Part shown: positions 16,066 through 25,897 of the stretch, piece by piece | Position numbering within the stretch: the first letter of the stretch is position 1 | How the letters are laid out: every line of letters starts with the position of its first letter | Assembly: GCF_001661965.1 (NCBI RefSeq) | Contig: NZ_LYWZ01000022.1 | Span: 682,001-746,000, forward strand | Reading direction: 5' to 3' | Length of the DNA: 64,000 nt | Origin: Croceicoccus mobilis | Lineage (GTDB): Bacteria > Pseudomonadota > Alphaproteobacteria > Sphingomonadales > Sphingomonadaceae | The notes under the pieces: generated by a model | Told to the model about the DNA's origin: nothing | The model's database searches: none | The model's input: the letters and a program-made list of their open reading frames with translations, nothing else | Program-made: the position numbers and the translations under genes

Positions 16066-17097
16066 ATGGCCGGCCCGCTTTTCGATACGCTCAAAGGTTC
16101 CAATCTTGCCGAACGCCCTGTCTGGCTGATGCGCCAGGCCGGACGCTACCTGCCCGAATACCGGGAACTGCGCGCCGAAAAGGGCGGTTTCCTCGCGCTG
16201 GTTTATGACAGCGAGGCCGCGGCCGAGATCACGATGCAGCCGCTGCGCCGTTTCGGCTTCGACGGCGCGATCCTGTTTTCCGACATTCTGATCGTGCCCT
16301 ATGCGATGGGCCAGGACCTCGAATTCCTGGCCGGAGAAGGCCCCAAGCTTTCCCCTCGGCTCGCCGATCATGCGCTGAAGGCGCTGGAAGGGGTGCCAGA
16401 GCGTCTTTCGCCGATCTACCGTACCGTGGAGCTGGTAAAGGCCCAGCTTGCCCCTGAGCAGACCATGCTGGGCTTTGCGGGCGCGCCGTGGACGGTGGCG
16501 ACGTACATGGTGAACGGCGAAGGCAGCCGCGACCAGCATGACACACGGGCGATGGCCTATTCCGATCCGGCGGCTTTTGGCGCGATCATCGACGCAATCA
16601 GCGATGTGACGATCGAATATCTCATCGGCCAGATCGAGGCGGGCGCCGAAGCGGTGCAGATCTTCGACAGCTGGGCGGGTAGCCTGTCGCCGCATGAATT
16701 CGAACGCTGGGTGATTGCGCCAACGGCAAAGATCGTGTCCGCTGTGCGGGCGAAATGTCCTGGGACGCCGATTATCGGCTTCCCGAAAGGCGCTGGCGAG
16801 AAACTGGTGGCCTATGCCCGTGAAACGCGGGTTGATGCCGTGGGTGTGGACGAAACGGTGGATATCGCGTGGGCAGCGCGTGAATTGCCTGAGAACATGC
16901 CGCTTCAGGGAAATCTCGATCCCCTGCTGCTGCTCGCGGGTGGAGAGGCGCTGAAAATCCGTGCGAAGTTCATTCTCGACGCCTGCGCGCATCGTCCGCA
17001 TGTCTTCAACCTGGGGCACGGCATTGGCCAGCACACCCCCATCGCCCATGTCGAGGCGCTGCTGGAGGTGGTGCGCGGCTGGCGCCGACCCGAATAG
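16066..17097 (+). CDS. hemE: Uroporphyrinogen decarboxylase
   Basis: HemE decarboxylates the four acetate side chains of uroporphyrinogen III to give coproporphyrinogen III in heme synthesis. The 343-residue protein has the signature RPVWLMRQAGRYLPEYREL, the segment GAILFSDILIVPYAMG, the active-site region GFAGAPWTVATYMV and GIGQHTPIAHVEALLE near the end. The ATG at 16066 is preceded by GGAG. It is the first rightward gene from the putative origin and is followed 71 bases later by hemJ. hemB is near 39 kb. Confidence 0.97.
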   Translation: MAGPLFDTLKGSNLAERPVWLMRQAGRYLPEYRELRAEKGGFLALVYDSEAAAEITMQPLRRFGFDGAILFSDILIVPYAMGQDLEFLAGEGPKLSPRLADHALKALEGVPERLSPIYRTVELVKAQLAPEQTMLGFAGAPWTVATYMVNGEGSRDQHDTRAMAYSDPAAFGAIIDAISDVTIEYLIGQIEAGAEAVQIFDSWAGSLSPHEFERWVIAPTAKIVSAVRAKCPGTPIIGFPKGAGEKLVAYARETRVDAVGVDETVDIAWAARELPENMPLQGNLDPLLLLAGGEALKIRAKFILDACAHRPHVFNLGHGIGQHTPIAHVEALLEVVRGWRRPE

Positions 17098-17168
17098 CCC
17101 CGGCCATTTTTCACTTCACCCGCCTTCCCCCCTTTCGAAGCGGGGGCAGGGGGGTTATCTAGTCAGCC

Positions 17169-17612
17169 ATGCAAGAGGTTCTCGACGTGCTCTATCTCTG
17201 GCTCAAGACCGGCCATATCGTGTTCGTCGTTTTCTGGATGGCGGGTCTGTTCATGCTGCCGCGCCAGATGATCTACATGCACCCCGCGGCCCCCGGCTCC
17301 GATGAAGAGGCGCTGTGGGCAAAGCGTTCGCGGTTGCTTGGCAAGATCATTCTTGGCCCCAGCCTGATCGTGGTCTGGGTGCTGGGTATCGCGCTTGCCT
17401 TTTCGCTGAACGCTTGGGGTGATGGCTGGCTGCATGCGAAGCTGCTGCTGGTCGTGGCCCTGTCGGGCTTTCACGGATTTCTTGCCGCCAATGCGAAAAA
17501 GATGGCGCGCGGAGAGCGCCCGCTTTCGGAAAAACAATTGCGGATGTGGGGCGAGGTTCCGGGCATATTGCTGGTGCTGATCGTCGCTCTGGTGGTGGTC
17601 AAACCCTTCTGA
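17169..17612 (+). CDS. hemJ: Protoporphyrinogen oxidase HemJ (integral membrane)
   Basis: HemJ oxidises protoporphyrinogen IX to protoporphyrin IX in the membrane of many alphaproteobacteria. The 147-residue protein has four predicted membrane segments and the family features LKTGHIVFVVFWMAGLFMLP, with a His and the first helix, and KLLLVVALSGFHGFLAA, with the second conserved His. It follows hemE in the same direction, which strongly supports a heme role over the related CopD-like proteins. The stop at 17612 is followed by the rho promoter region. Confidence 0.92.
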   Translation: MQEVLDVLYLWLKTGHIVFVVFWMAGLFMLPRQMIYMHPAAPGSDEEALWAKRSRLLGKIILGPSLIVVWVLGIALAFSLNAWGDGWLHAKLLLVVALSGFHGFLAANAKKMARGERPLSEKQLRMWGEVPGILLVLIVALVVVKPF

Positions 17613-17705
17613 TCGGCCGGCCCCGGCGTGTCGCATCGGGGCCACAATGATGCAGCGATATGCGCCCATGCGACATTCATGACAGTCGGAATACACGGAT
17701 AGCAA

Positions 17706-17734
17706 TTGACCTTGTGCCGGGCGGACCTTATCTT
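17706..17734 (+). promoter_or_regulatory. Predicted sigma-70 promoter of rho, with long 5' leader
   Basis: TTGACC (17706-17711) and TATCTT (17729-17734) are separated by exactly 17 bases. They lie within the 312-base gap 17613-17924, which has no ORF. The transcript would begin near 17741 and carry a 5' leader of about 180 bases. The leader includes pyrimidine-rich stretches and a GGGGTTCAACCC element near 17875. Long leaders with Rho-dependent self-attenuation are known for rho genes; that this one works so is inference. Confidence 0.65.
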
Positions 17735-17924
17735 GTGCTGGTCTTTACGGCGGTATCGGCCTCTCGCCTGATGCTCCGCCACCATCCAGATACAACCGAA
17801 TAAGCCCTGCCAATCCGCCACTGCGCGCGTTTCCTTCGGCCGGGCTTGCAGATTCGGACCTCTCTTCACCCAACGGGGTTCAACCCAAGGGACCAACGAA
17901 ACCCCCAAGTGGAATCATAAGAAA

Positions 17925-19178
17925 ATGCACTTGAAAGAACTCAAGCAAAAGACCCCCGCCGAGCTGGTCGAAATGGCCGAGGAGCTTGGCGTCGAGGGCG
18001 CGTCGACGATGCGGCGCCAGGACCTGATGTTCGGGATCCTTAAGGAAGTGGCCGAGGACGAGGAAATCCTCGGTATCGGCACGATCGAGGTGCTGCCCGA
18101 CGGCTTCGGCTTCCTCCGTTCGCCCGAAGCGAACTATCTGGCAGGACCGGACGATATTTATGTTTCGCCCAACCAGGTCCGTAAATTCCAGCTGCGCACC
18201 GGCGACACGGTCGAGGGCGAGATTCGTGCTCCCCGCGATGGCGAACGCTATTTCGCGCTGACCAAGCTGCTGAAGGTCAATTACGACGATCCCGACGCCG
18301 TGCGTCACCGCGTCAATTTCGACAATCTCACCCCGCTCTATCCGGATGAGAAGCTGGTGCTCGACACCGTGGACCCTACGGTTAAGGACAAGTCGGCCCG
18401 CGTCATCGATATCATCTCGCCGCAGGGCAAGGGCCAGCGCGCGCTGATCGTGGCGCCGCCGCGCACGGGTAAGACCGTGCTGCTCCAGAACATCGCCAAG
18501 GCGATCACCGACAATCATCCCGAAGTGTTCCTGCTCGTCCTGCTGGTCGACGAACGTCCGGAAGAAGTCACCGACATGCAGCGCAGCGTGAAGGGCGAGG
18601 TTATCTCCTCGACCTTCGACGAACCCGCATCGCGCCATGTGCAGGTGGCCGAGATGGTGATCGAAAAGGCCAAGCGCCTTGTCGAGCACAAGAAGGATGT
18701 TGTCATCCTGCTCGATTCCATCACGCGCCTTGGCCGTGCCTACAACACCGTCGTCCCGTCATCGGGCAAGGTGCTGACCGGCGGTGTCGATGCGAATGCA
18801 CTGCAGCGCCCGAAGCGCTTCTTCGGTGCGGCCCGCAACATCGAGGAGGGCGGCTCGCTCTCCATCATCGCGACCGCGCTGATCGATACCGGCAGCCGCA
18901 TGGACGAGGTGATCTTCGAAGAGTTCAAGGGCACCGGCAACTCGGAAATCGTGCTCGACCGCAAGGTCGCGGACAAGCGCATCTTCCCGGCGCTGGATGT
19001 CGGCAAGTCCGGCACGCGCAAGGAAGAGCTGCTGGTCGGCAAGGAGCAGCTGTCGAAGATGTGGGTGCTGCGCCGCATCCTCATGCAGATGGGCACGATC
19101 GATTCGATGGAATTCCTTCTCGACAAGATGAAGGATTCGAAGACCAACGAGGACTTCTTCGCCACGATGAACCAGTAA
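17925..19178 (+). CDS. rho: Transcription termination factor Rho
   Basis: Rho is the hexameric RNA helicase that ends many transcripts. The 417-residue protein has the N-terminal helical domain, the RNA-binding cold-shock-like domain with DGFGFLRS (about residues 62-69), the Walker [14 protein letters not shown] (about 174-186), the Walker [17 protein letters not shown] and the Q/R-loop region [20 protein letters not shown]. The ATG at 17925 follows a purine run (CATAAGAAA). It is in the usual origin-side order after hemJ, under its own predicted promoter. Confidence 0.98.
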   Translation: MHLKELKQKTPAELVEMAEELGVEGASTMRRQDLMFGILKEVAEDEEILGIGTIEVLPDGFGFLRSPEANYLAGPDDIYVSPNQVRKFQLRTGDTVEGEIRAPRDGERYFALTKLLKVNYDDPDAVRHRVNFDNLTPLYPDEKLVLDTVDPTVKDKSARVIDIISPQGKGQRALIVAPPRTGKTVLLQNIAKAITDNHPEVFLLVLLVDERPEEVTDMQRSVKGEVISSTFDEPASRHVQVAEMVIEKAKRLVEHKKDVVILLDSITRLGRAYNTVVPSSGKVLTGGVDANALQRPKRFFGAARNIEEGGSLSIIATALIDTGSRMDEVIFEEFKGTGNSEIVLDRKVADKRIFPALDVGKSGTRKEELLVGKEQLSKMWVLRRILMQMGTIDSMEFLLDKMKDSKTNEDFFATMNQ

Positions 19179-19202
19179 GGGGCTTTAGGGCGCCCTTACA
19201 GG

Positions 19203-20831
19203 TCAGCCGACCATCCGAAACGTCTCAGCGCTCGCCGCATTCCAGTGGCGGGCGTAGGTGGTGCTGTCGGGGTCTTCCAGCAGGATGCCGGGCTGCAGGA
19301 AAGTGTAGAACCGGTCCATTGAATCCGATCGCACCGTGTTCACTCTTTCGCGGATCAGTTGCGGCGTGATCTCCCACGGGTTCTCAAGACCCATGGCGAC
19401 CACGATCTCCCGCAATCCGTGCAGTGTCTGGCGCTGGAAGCGGGCGACGCGTTCCGCCTTGTCGGTGACCACCAGTCCGCGCTGGCGTGTGATGTCCTGC
19501 GTGGCGACGCCGGTAGGGCATTCGTCGGTATGGCACTTCATCGATTGCACGCAGCCCAGCGCGAACATGAAGGCACGCGCGGCATTGCACCAATCCGCGC
19601 CCAGCCCGAAGTTCATGGCGAGGCCAGCGCCTGAATGAACCTTGCCCGCCGCCGCGATCTTCACCTGCGGTTTGAGGCCAGCCCCCACGAGCATGTTGCG
19701 CACCATGATCGTGCCTTCGCGCAGCGGCATGCCGACGCGGTTGGACAGTTCGACCGGCGCCGCGCCGGTGCCGCCCTCGGCCCCGTCGACGGTGATGAAA
19801 TCCAATGTGATGCCCGTCTGCAGCATGGCCTTGGCAATCGCCATCAGCTCGTGCGGTTGCCCCACGCAGAGCTTTATGCCGATCGGCTTGCCGCCAGACA
19901 GATCGCGCAGCCGGGCGCACCATTCGACCATTTCGATCGGCGTTGAAAAGGCCGAATGGGCAGGTGGCGAAATGCAGTCCTCGCCGCGCTCCACCCCGCG
20001 GGCCGCTGCGATTTCGCGGGTGACCTTTGTGCCGGGCAGCATGCCGCCGTGGCCTGGCTTTGCGCCCTGGCTCAGCTTTACCTCGATCATCTTTACCTGA
20101 TCGATCCCGGCGTTGTCGGCAAAGCGTTCAGCACTGAAACTGCCGTCCTTTTCGCGGCATCCGAAATAGCCGCTGCCCAGCTCCCAGACGAGATCGCCGC
20201 CACCTTCGCGGTGATAGCGCGAGATGCCGCCTTCGCCCGTGTCGTGATAAAATCCGCCCTTCGCTGCACCCTCGTTCAGGGCCATGATCGCATTCGCCGA
20301 AAGCGACCCGAAACTCATGGCCGAGATATTGAGCAGCGCCGCATCATAGGGCTTTGCGCATTGGTCCGAACCGACAGTGCAACGCCAATCCTTGGGCGCT
20401 TTCGCATTGGGCGCGATTGAATGGCCCAGCCATTCATATTCTTCCGAATAAACGTCGAGTTCGGTGCCGAAGGGGTGGGAATCGAGCTCGCCCTTGGCAC
20501 GGGCATAGATCAGGGCGCGCTGGTCATGGTTGAACGGGCGTCCATCAAGGTCGGATTCGACGAAGTAGGAATGGATATAGGGCCGCAGATCCTCTCCCAG
20601 CCAGCGAAAGCGCGCAATCAGCGGGTAATTACGGCGAAGCGTGTGGGAATCCTGAAAGAAGTCCCACAGCGCCAGCGCCAGCAGCGGTATCGTGACGATC
20701 GCCAGCCATCGGACCGGCGGCCACGCGATGGCGATGATCGACAGGATTAGCAGAACCGCGACCGCGCCGAAGCGGGTGGTCAGGTCTGCCGAGCTACGCC
20801 AATGCGCGCGGTTTCGCATATCCGGACTCAA
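19203..20831 (-). CDS. FMN-binding glutamate synthase family protein, membrane-anchored
   Basis: The 542-residue protein matches the central and FMN-binding region of glutamate synthase large subunits without the glutaminase domain. N-terminal hydrophobic stretches (about residues 22-57) should anchor it in the membrane. Family features are ISAMSFGSLSANAIMALNEG, GGISRYHREGGGDLVWELG, KPGHGGMLPGTKV and TVDGAEGGTGAAPVEL. The Fe-S cluster Cys motif is seen as CVQSMKCHTDECPTGVATQD. Its real substrate is uncertain, because stand-alone proteins of this type need not make glutamate. It overlaps a dienelactone hydrolase gene by four bases. The pair interrupts the usual rho-to-mnmE stretch. Confidence 0.9.
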   Translation of the reverse strand: MSPDMRNRAHWRSSADLTTRFGAVAVLLILSIIAIAWPPVRWLAIVTIPLLALALWDFFQDSHTLRRNYPLIARFRWLGEDLRPYIHSYFVESDLDGRPFNHDQRALIYARAKGELDSHPFGTELDVYSEEYEWLGHSIAPNAKAPKDWRCTVGSDQCAKPYDAALLNISAMSFGSLSANAIMALNEGAAKGGFYHDTGEGGISRYHREGGGDLVWELGSGYFGCREKDGSFSAERFADNAGIDQVKMIEVKLSQGAKPGHGGMLPGTKVTREIAAARGVERGEDCISPPAHSAFSTPIEMVEWCARLRDLSGGKPIGIKLCVGQPHELMAIAKAMLQTGITLDFITVDGAEGGTGAAPVELSNRVGMPLREGTIMVRNMLVGAGLKPQVKIAAAGKVHSGAGLAMNFGLGADWCNAARAFMFALGCVQSMKCHTDECPTGVATQDITRQRGLVVTDKAERVARFQRQTLHGLREIVVAMGLENPWEITPQLIRERVNTVRSDSMDRFYTFLQPGILLEDPDSTTYARHWNAASAETFRMVG

Positions 20832-21526
20832 CCGAGATTGGCGGCGAAGAATTCCATCGTGCGCTTGTCGGCAAGCTGCGCGCCAGCTTCATCCCGGCGA
20901 TTGCCGAACTGGGTGGCAAAGCCGTGGTCGAGCCCTTCGTAGTCATGCAACGTGACCTTGGGGTGATCGTCCAGTCCTTCGTGCATCGCCTTTTGTGCAT
21001 CCGGTCCGACGAAGCCATCGGCGGTCGGGATGTGGAGCATCAGCGGTTCGGCGATGGCGTGTTTTTCGTTGAGCATCTGGTCGATCATCACGCCATAATA
21101 GCCGACAGAAGCGTTTACGTCGGTCCGTGCCGCCATCATATAGGCAAGCCGTCCGCCCGCGCAGTAGCCGACGCAACCGACTTTCGCGACGCCGAGTTCG
21201 CGACGCACATAATGTACGGTGGCTTCAAGATCCTTCACCGCCTGGTCGAAATCGAACTTGCCGAAATAATCGAATGCTTGCTGCATCTGTGCTTCGACGT
21301 CGGGGTCTAGTTCGATGCCCGGTTCGAAACGGAAAAACAGATCGGGCGCGATGGCGAGATAGCCGTCCTTTGCCAGCTGGTCGCATTTGTCGCGAATGCC
21401 GGCGTTCACGCCGAAGATTTCCTGAATCACGATGATCGCGGCACGGGGCTCTCCAGCAGGTTTCGCGACATAGGCACCAAAGCTGGCATCGCCTTCGAGC
21501 GTCTGGATGGTGGTGTCGAATTCCAT
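20828..21526 (-). CDS. Dienelactone hydrolase family protein
   Basis: The 232-residue alpha/beta hydrolase has the family's cysteine nucleophile in VGCVGYCAGGRLAYMMA, the acid near PTADGFVGPDA and the histidine in YEGLDHGFATQ. The segment AIIVIQEIFGVNAGIRDKCD is the usual oxyanion-hole region. No aromatic-degradation genes are nearby, so activity on true dienelactone is doubtful; a general esterase or thioesterase is equally possible. It overlaps the downstream glutamate-synthase-like gene by four bases, so the two are co-expressed. Confidence 0.9.
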   Translation of the reverse strand: MEFDTTIQTLEGDASFGAYVAKPAGEPRAAIIVIQEIFGVNAGIRDKCDQLAKDGYLAIAPDLFFRFEPGIELDPDVEAQMQQAFDYFGKFDFDQAVKDLEATVHYVRRELGVAKVGCVGYCAGGRLAYMMAARTDVNASVGYYGVMIDQMLNEKHAIAEPLMLHIPTADGFVGPDAQKAMHEGLDDHPKVTLHDYEGLDHGFATQFGNRRDEAGAQLADKRTMEFFAANLG

Positions 21527-21655
21527 GGAGAGTTCCTCTTTGTCGTTCTGCCCGTCTTCCTATGAATAGGAAGCGCCGATGGACATTGCCACCCGTCTGT
21601 GACAGCGTGCGCCCGCTGGTACAGTGTTTTGAGCCGAAAGAGGGGACCCGCCGCG

Positions 21656-21922
21656 ATGAAGGTCAATGTCGAATTCGATTGTTCGCCCGAAGAGGCGCGG
21701 CGTTTCCTGGGTCTGCCCGACGTGAGCCGTGCGAACGAGGTGTATATCGACGCATTGGTCAACACGATGAAGGGCACCGGCAACATCGAGCAGTTGCAGG
21801 AGATCATCAAGAACTTCTCCCCCATGGGCGAATTCGGGTTGAAGATGTTCCAGCAGTTGATGGAAGGCGGCGCCATGGCGGCCTTTGGCGGAACGCCCAA
21901 GAACGGCAAGAAGAGCAACTGA
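21656..21922 (+). CDS. DUF6489 family protein
   Basis: The 88-residue product starts MKVNVEFDCSPEEARRFLG, a segment I recognise from a small family of sphingomonad and other alphaproteobacterial proteins (DUF6489). The middle has an amphipathic helix (VNTMKGTGNIEQLQEIIKNF) and a phasin-like hydrophobic stretch, GLKMFQQLMEGGAMAAFGG. No function is known to me. The gene precedes mnmE by 52 bases and faces the same way. Confidence 0.75.
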   Translation: MKVNVEFDCSPEEARRFLGLPDVSRANEVYIDALVNTMKGTGNIEQLQEIIKNFSPMGEFGLKMFQQLMEGGAMAAFGGTPKNGKKSN

Positions 21923-21974
21923 TCTTGTCTGTGCCCCCCTTGCCCTGATCGGGGGGAGGGGGCAAAGCCGCCTA

Positions 21975-23261
21975 ATGGCAGCGGCTGACACCATCTTTGC
22001 ATTATCGAGCGGTAGCCCACCGGCGGGCCTTGCAGTGATCCGTATCAGCGGATCGGCCGCAGGCGATGTATTGCTTGCTTTGGGTGGCCGGATTCCCCGT
22101 CCCCGTTATGCGAGCCTGATGCGCCTGCGCGATCCTGCCGATGGTTCGATGCTCGACGATGCGCTTGTTCTGTTCATGCCCGGCCCGAACAGTGCGACAG
22201 GCGAGGATTGCGCCGAATTGCATCTTCATGGTGGCCGGGCGCTGGTAGCGCGGGCACAGGCGGTGCTGGCCGATATGCCCAGCATGCGCCGTGCAGAGCC
22301 GGGCGAGTTTACCCTGCGTGCATTTCGGAACGGGCGAATGGATTTGGCCGAGGCAGAGGGGCTGGGAGATCTGCTTAACGCTGAAACCGAACTGCAATTG
22401 CGCAATGCGCAGGCGTTGACCGGCGGGGCCTTGTCTTCTGCAGTGGGCGAGTGGCGTGAAGCGGTGCTTGGCCTCTCGGCGCAGGTGGAAACGGCGCTTG
22501 ATTTTTCCGATGAGGAAGATGGCGAGGGCGTCGAGCTGGATCTTGCGCCGCAATGCGGGATCTTGGCGAGGCAGATTTCGGAATGGCTGGATGCTCCGCG
22601 GGCCGAAATCCTGCGCGAAGGCTATCGTGTGGCGATTGGCGGCCCGCCGAACGCCGGAAAGAGCAGCCTTTTCAATGCCCTGATCGAAGAAGAAGCCGCC
22701 ATTGCGACCCCGATCGCCGGTACGACCCGTGACGTGCTGCAGCGCAGCGTGGGATTGGGCGGAATCCCCTTTGTTTTTGTCGATACGGCAGGCTTGCGGG
22801 ATCGAACCGATGACCAGATCGAGGCGATTGGCATAGAGCGCGCGTCACATGAAATCGCGCGTGCGGACCTCGTGCTTTGGCTTGGAGGGGAAGGGGAAGG
22901 TCCGGATGGGGCATGGGAGGTCGAAACGATGATCGACCTCACCGATTATCCTGCCAAGTCTGCGCCCCGCTTCCGGCTTTCTTCCGCGACGGGGGCGGGT
23001 GTGGCTGAACTACGCTCTGCCCTGATCGAGCGCGCGCGTTCGGCAATGCCGAAGCCTGGGCAGGTCGCGGTTAGCCAGCGTCAGGCTGCTCTTCTCGACG
23101 ATGCTGCCACTGCCTTGCGCGGCGCTGCCATCGAAGGCGACCCGCTCATTCTTGCCGAAGCTCTGCGGCAGGCGCGGCTCTCATTCGACCGCCTGTTGGG
23201 TAAGACCGGGACTGAGGATATGCTCGACGCGCTATTCGGACGGTTCTGCATCGGGAAGTGA
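21975..23261 (+). CDS. mnmE: tRNA uridine-5-carboxymethylaminomethyl modification GTPase MnmE
   Basis: MnmE works with MnmG to modify U34 of tRNAs decoding two-family boxes. The 428-residue protein has the N-terminal folate-binding domain (TIFALSSGSPPAGLAVIRIS), a helical domain, an inserted G domain with the P-loop GGPPNAGKSSLFNAL (about residues 222-236), FVDTAGLRD, and the hallmark C-terminus FCIGK with the catalytic Cys. The ATG at 21975 gives the standard family start. mnmG follows after an intergenic parS site. Confidence 0.97.
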   Translation: MAAADTIFALSSGSPPAGLAVIRISGSAAGDVLLALGGRIPRPRYASLMRLRDPADGSMLDDALVLFMPGPNSATGEDCAELHLHGGRALVARAQAVLADMPSMRRAEPGEFTLRAFRNGRMDLAEAEGLGDLLNAETELQLRNAQALTGGALSSAVGEWREAVLGLSAQVETALDFSDEEDGEGVELDLAPQCGILARQISEWLDAPRAEILREGYRVAIGGPPNAGKSSLFNALIEEEAAIATPIAGTTRDVLQRSVGLGGIPFVFVDTAGLRDRTDDQIEAIGIERASHEIARADLVLWLGGEGEGPDGAWEVETMIDLTDYPAKSAPRFRLSSATGAGVAELRSALIERARSAMPKPGQVAVSQRQAALLDDAATALRGAAIEGDPLILAEALRQARLSFDRLLGKTGTEDMLDALFGRFCIGK

Positions 23262-23263
23262 AA

Positions 23264-23279
23264 TGTTCCACGTGGAACA
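23264..23279. promoter_or_regulatory. parS site 1 (intergenic mnmE-mnmG)
   Basis: TGTTCCACGTGGAACA is a perfect 16-bp palindrome matching the ParB-binding consensus. It lies 2 bases after the mnmE stop and about 7.2 kb from the right end of the putative origin. Confidence 0.95.
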
Positions 23280-23332
23280 CTCATCGTCGCGTTTGCTTTG
23301 ACCGACCCGCTTGCCCGCATTAAAGGGGCGGC

Positions 23333-25192
23333 GTGCATGAATTCGATGTCATCGTTGTCGGCGCCGGTCATGCCGGTTGCGAGGCCGCAGCTGCTGGGGC
23401 CCGCATGGGTGCGCGCACTGCGCTGATTACCTTCGATCCCGGAAAGACGGGCGCAATGTCGTGCAATCCGGCTATCGGCGGATTGGGTAAGGGCCATCTG
23501 GTCAGGGAGGTCGACGCCTTCGACGGATTGATCGCCCGCGCTGCCGACCATGCTGCTATCCACTATCGCATGCTCAACCGTTCAAAGGGCAGTGCGGTGC
23601 AGGGCCCGCGGATTCAGGCGGACAGGCGTCTGTTCCGCGAAGCAATACAGACCATGGTTCGCGGACAAGAGGGTCTCACCGAAATCGCCGGCGAAGTGTC
23701 TGGTCTGGTCCTGGATGGAGACCGGGTCGGCGGTGTCGTCTTGGCCGACGGCAGTGAACTTCGTGCCAGCGCCGTCATCCTGTGCACCGGCACCTTTCTG
23801 GGGGGCCGTCTGTTCCGCGGGGAAGATGTTTTCGAGGGCGGCCGGATACATGAAGCGGGGGCGCAGCTTCTTGCCGCCCAACTTCGCGATGCGGCTCTTC
23901 CGATGTCGCGCCTCAAGACCGGTACTCCGCCCCGGCTTGATGGTCGCACGATTGACTGGGCGCGACTGGAACGGCAGGAATCTGATGCTGACCAGTGGCT
24001 CATGTCGCCGCTATCGCGGCGGCGTAGCAACCCGCAAGTTTTCTGTGCGATCACCCGCACCAATGAGCGGGCGCATGACCATATTCGCAGCGGACTGGAT
24101 CGCTCACCGCTTTTTTCGGGTGCCATCGACGCACGTGGACCGCGCTATTGCCCTTCGATTGAGGACAAGATCCATCGGTTTCCCGATAAGGACGGCCACC
24201 AGATCTTTCTGGAGCCGGAGGGGCTTGATAGTGCGCTGATCTATCCCAACGGGATCAGCACATCTCTGCCGGTCGATGTGCAGCTGGCCATGTTACAGGC
24301 GATCGAGGGGCTGGAACGGGTTCGGGTCGTGGAGCCGGGTTATGCGGTCGAGTACGATCACATTCATCCACGTGCCCTGTCAAAGGACCTACAGGTGAGG
24401 GCCCTGCCAGGCCTCTATTTTGCTGGTCAGATCAATGGCACAACAGGATATGAAGAGGCGGCTGCGCAAGGCCTGCTTGCAGGGTTGAACGCTGCGGCCA
24501 GCGTGCTTGGCCGCGCTGGGCCGGCGATTGATCGCTCGAACAGCTACATGGCGGTAATGGTCGATGACCTCACGCTTCATGGCGTTTCCGAACCCTATCG
24601 CATGCTGACAGCGCGCGCCGAATACCGGCTTCGACTGCGGGCGAATAATGCTGTCAGCCGTCTCACACCAGTCGCTCGTGAGGTCGGATGTCTCGGCGAA
24701 GATCGTCGACAGTGGTATGAAGAGCGGGAAGCGGCGCGAAAGACCGTCGATGATTGGCTGAACACACCCATCGCCCCCTCCGAACTTGTTTCACGTGGAA
24801 CACAGGCTCGGGCCGACATGGGCCGGTTGACGATGCGTGAGTGGTCCCGTTTTGAGAATATACGGGATGATCTGGAAGCCTTGGCCATTTTTGACGGCAT
24901 CGCCATTGATCCAGACATGGCAGAGGAGGTGCGCGAAGATCTGCTCTATGCGCCCTATCTCGAACGTCAGGATGCTGAGCTTCGCGACCTAAAGGCGGCT
25001 GATGCTGTACCCATTCCGCCGGAGTTTGCTTATGGCGCCCTACCCGGACTTTCCAATGAGATGATTGAAAGACTGGAAAGCGCAAAGCCCGACACGGTCG
25101 CGGATGCATCGCGAATTCCCGGAATCACGCCTGCAGCGCTAGCGGTTCTGGTCGTTCAACTGCGAAAATTCGGAACACGGGTCCAGGCATGA
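23333..25192 (+). CDS. mnmG: tRNA uridine-5-carboxymethylaminomethyl modification enzyme MnmG (GidA)
   Basis: MnmG is the FAD-dependent partner of MnmE in wobble-uridine modification. The 619-residue protein starts with the FAD dinucleotide fold [20 protein letters not shown] and contains the signatures [15 protein letters not shown] and [21 protein letters not shown]. The C-terminal helical domain is complete. The start is a GTG at 23333 preceded by AAAGGGG. A parS site (24787-24802) is encoded within the gene, read as LVSRGT. The stop overlaps the rsmG ATG as ATGA. Confidence 0.97.
   Translation: MHEFDVIVVGAGHAGCEAAAAGARMGARTALITFDPGKTGAMSCNPAIGGLGKGHLVREVDAFDGLIARAADHAAIHYRMLNRSKGSAVQGPRIQADRRLFREAIQTMVRGQEGLTEIAGEVSGLVLDGDRVGGVVLADGSELRASAVILCTGTFLGGRLFRGEDVFEGGRIHEAGAQLLAAQLRDAALPMSRLKTGTPPRLDGRTIDWARLERQESDADQWLMSPLSRRRSNPQVFCAITRTNERAHDHIRSGLDRSPLFSGAIDARGPRYCPSIEDKIHRFPDKDGHQIFLEPEGLDSALIYPNGISTSLPVDVQLAMLQAIEGLERVRVVEPGYAVEYDHIHPRALSKDLQVRALPGLYFAGQINGTTGYEEAAAQGLLAGLNAAASVLGRAGPAIDRSNSYMAVMVDDLTLHGVSEPYRMLTARAEYRLRLRANNAVSRLTPVAREVGCLGEDRRQWYEEREAARKTVDDWLNTPIAPSELVSRGTQARADMGRLTMREWSRFENIRDDLEALAIFDGIAIDPDMAEEVREDLLYAPYLERQDAELRDLKAADAVPIPPEFAYGALPGLSNEMIERLESAKPDTVADASRIPGITPAALAVLVVQLRKFGTRVQA
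24787..24802. promoter_or_regulatory. parS site 2 (inside mnmG)
   Basis: TGTTTCACGTGGAACA matches the 16-bp ParB consensus with one non-palindromic pair (TTT/GGA), a variant seen in natural parS sites. Confidence 0.92.
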
Positions 25193-25830
25193 CGGGACTG
25201 CAAATCGACAGTCTGGATCGTGAGAAAGCTCAGCACTGGTTGCGCGAAAATCTTAGTTGCAGCGATCCAGTGATCGCCAAGCTTGATCAGTTTGTAGGCC
25301 TCTTGCTTGATGAGGCCGAGCGCCAAAACCTCGTCGCGGATGCGACGAAGCCGGTTTTCTGGACCCGGCACGTGATCGATAGTGCGCAATTGCTTTTGCA
25401 TGTTCCACGTGAAACAGCTTTGCAATGGGTCGATCTCGGCTCCGGGGCCGGGCTGCCCGGCCTCGTTAATGCGATCATCGCTCCGCACCATAGATTCACT
25501 TTGGTCGAACGGCGGCCGCTTCGCACCGATTGGCTCAACAGAGCTGTTGATCGGCTGGATATCAAGAATGTCGAAGTCGTCTCCGCGCCGGTTTCAGCAT
25601 TGCCGGATCAGAGCTTCGATGTCATCACCGCACGTGCGTTTGCGCCGATGCCAAAGCTATTTGCCATGGCAAAGCGGTTTGCATCGGGGAAAACCCTGTG
25701 GATCTTACCCAAGGGAAAGTCGGCAAAACAGGAAATGTCGGCAATTCCGGGTTGGCAAGGCAGGTTCCACGTGGAACCTTCAGTGACAGACGGCGAATCG
25801 GGAATCATCGTCGGATCGCTTCAGCCATGA
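25189..25830 (+). CDS. rsmG: 16S rRNA (guanine527-N7)-methyltransferase RsmG (GidB)
   Basis: RsmG methylates G527 of 16S rRNA using SAM. The 213-residue protein has motif I as [18 protein letters not shown], the preceding VTRHVIDS-like region ([13 protein letters not shown]) and the later [20 protein letters not shown] and [14 protein letters not shown]. It overlaps mnmG by four bases and precedes parA, the classic gidA-gidB-parA-parB order. Two parS sites are encoded inside it, which fixes parts of its protein sequence (HVPRET and FHVEP). Confidence 0.96.
   Translation: MTGLQIDSLDREKAQHWLRENLSCSDPVIAKLDQFVGLLLDEAERQNLVADATKPVFWTRHVIDSAQLLLHVPRETALQWVDLGSGAGLPGLVNAIIAPHHRFTLVERRPLRTDWLNRAVDRLDIKNVEVVSAPVSALPDQSFDVITARAFAPMPKLFAMAKRFASGKTLWILPKGKSAKQEMSAIPGWQGRFHVEPSVTDGESGIIVGSLQP
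25401..25416. promoter_or_regulatory. parS site 3 (inside rsmG)
   Basis: TGTTCCACGTGAAACA is identical to the canonical parS consensus. It is read in frame through codons for VPRET. Confidence 0.95.
25763..25778. promoter_or_regulatory. parS site 4 (near the end of rsmG)
   Basis: GGTTCCACGTGGAACC is a perfect palindrome differing from parS site 1 only at the two outermost bases. The core TTCCACGTGGAA is intact, so ParB binding is likely but may be weaker. Confidence 0.8.
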
Positions 25831-25897
25831 TGCGCTTGCCAGGCTTGACGCATGGGTTCGGGCGATGCGGGACCAGTTTAATCGGTGGGGTATGCGG

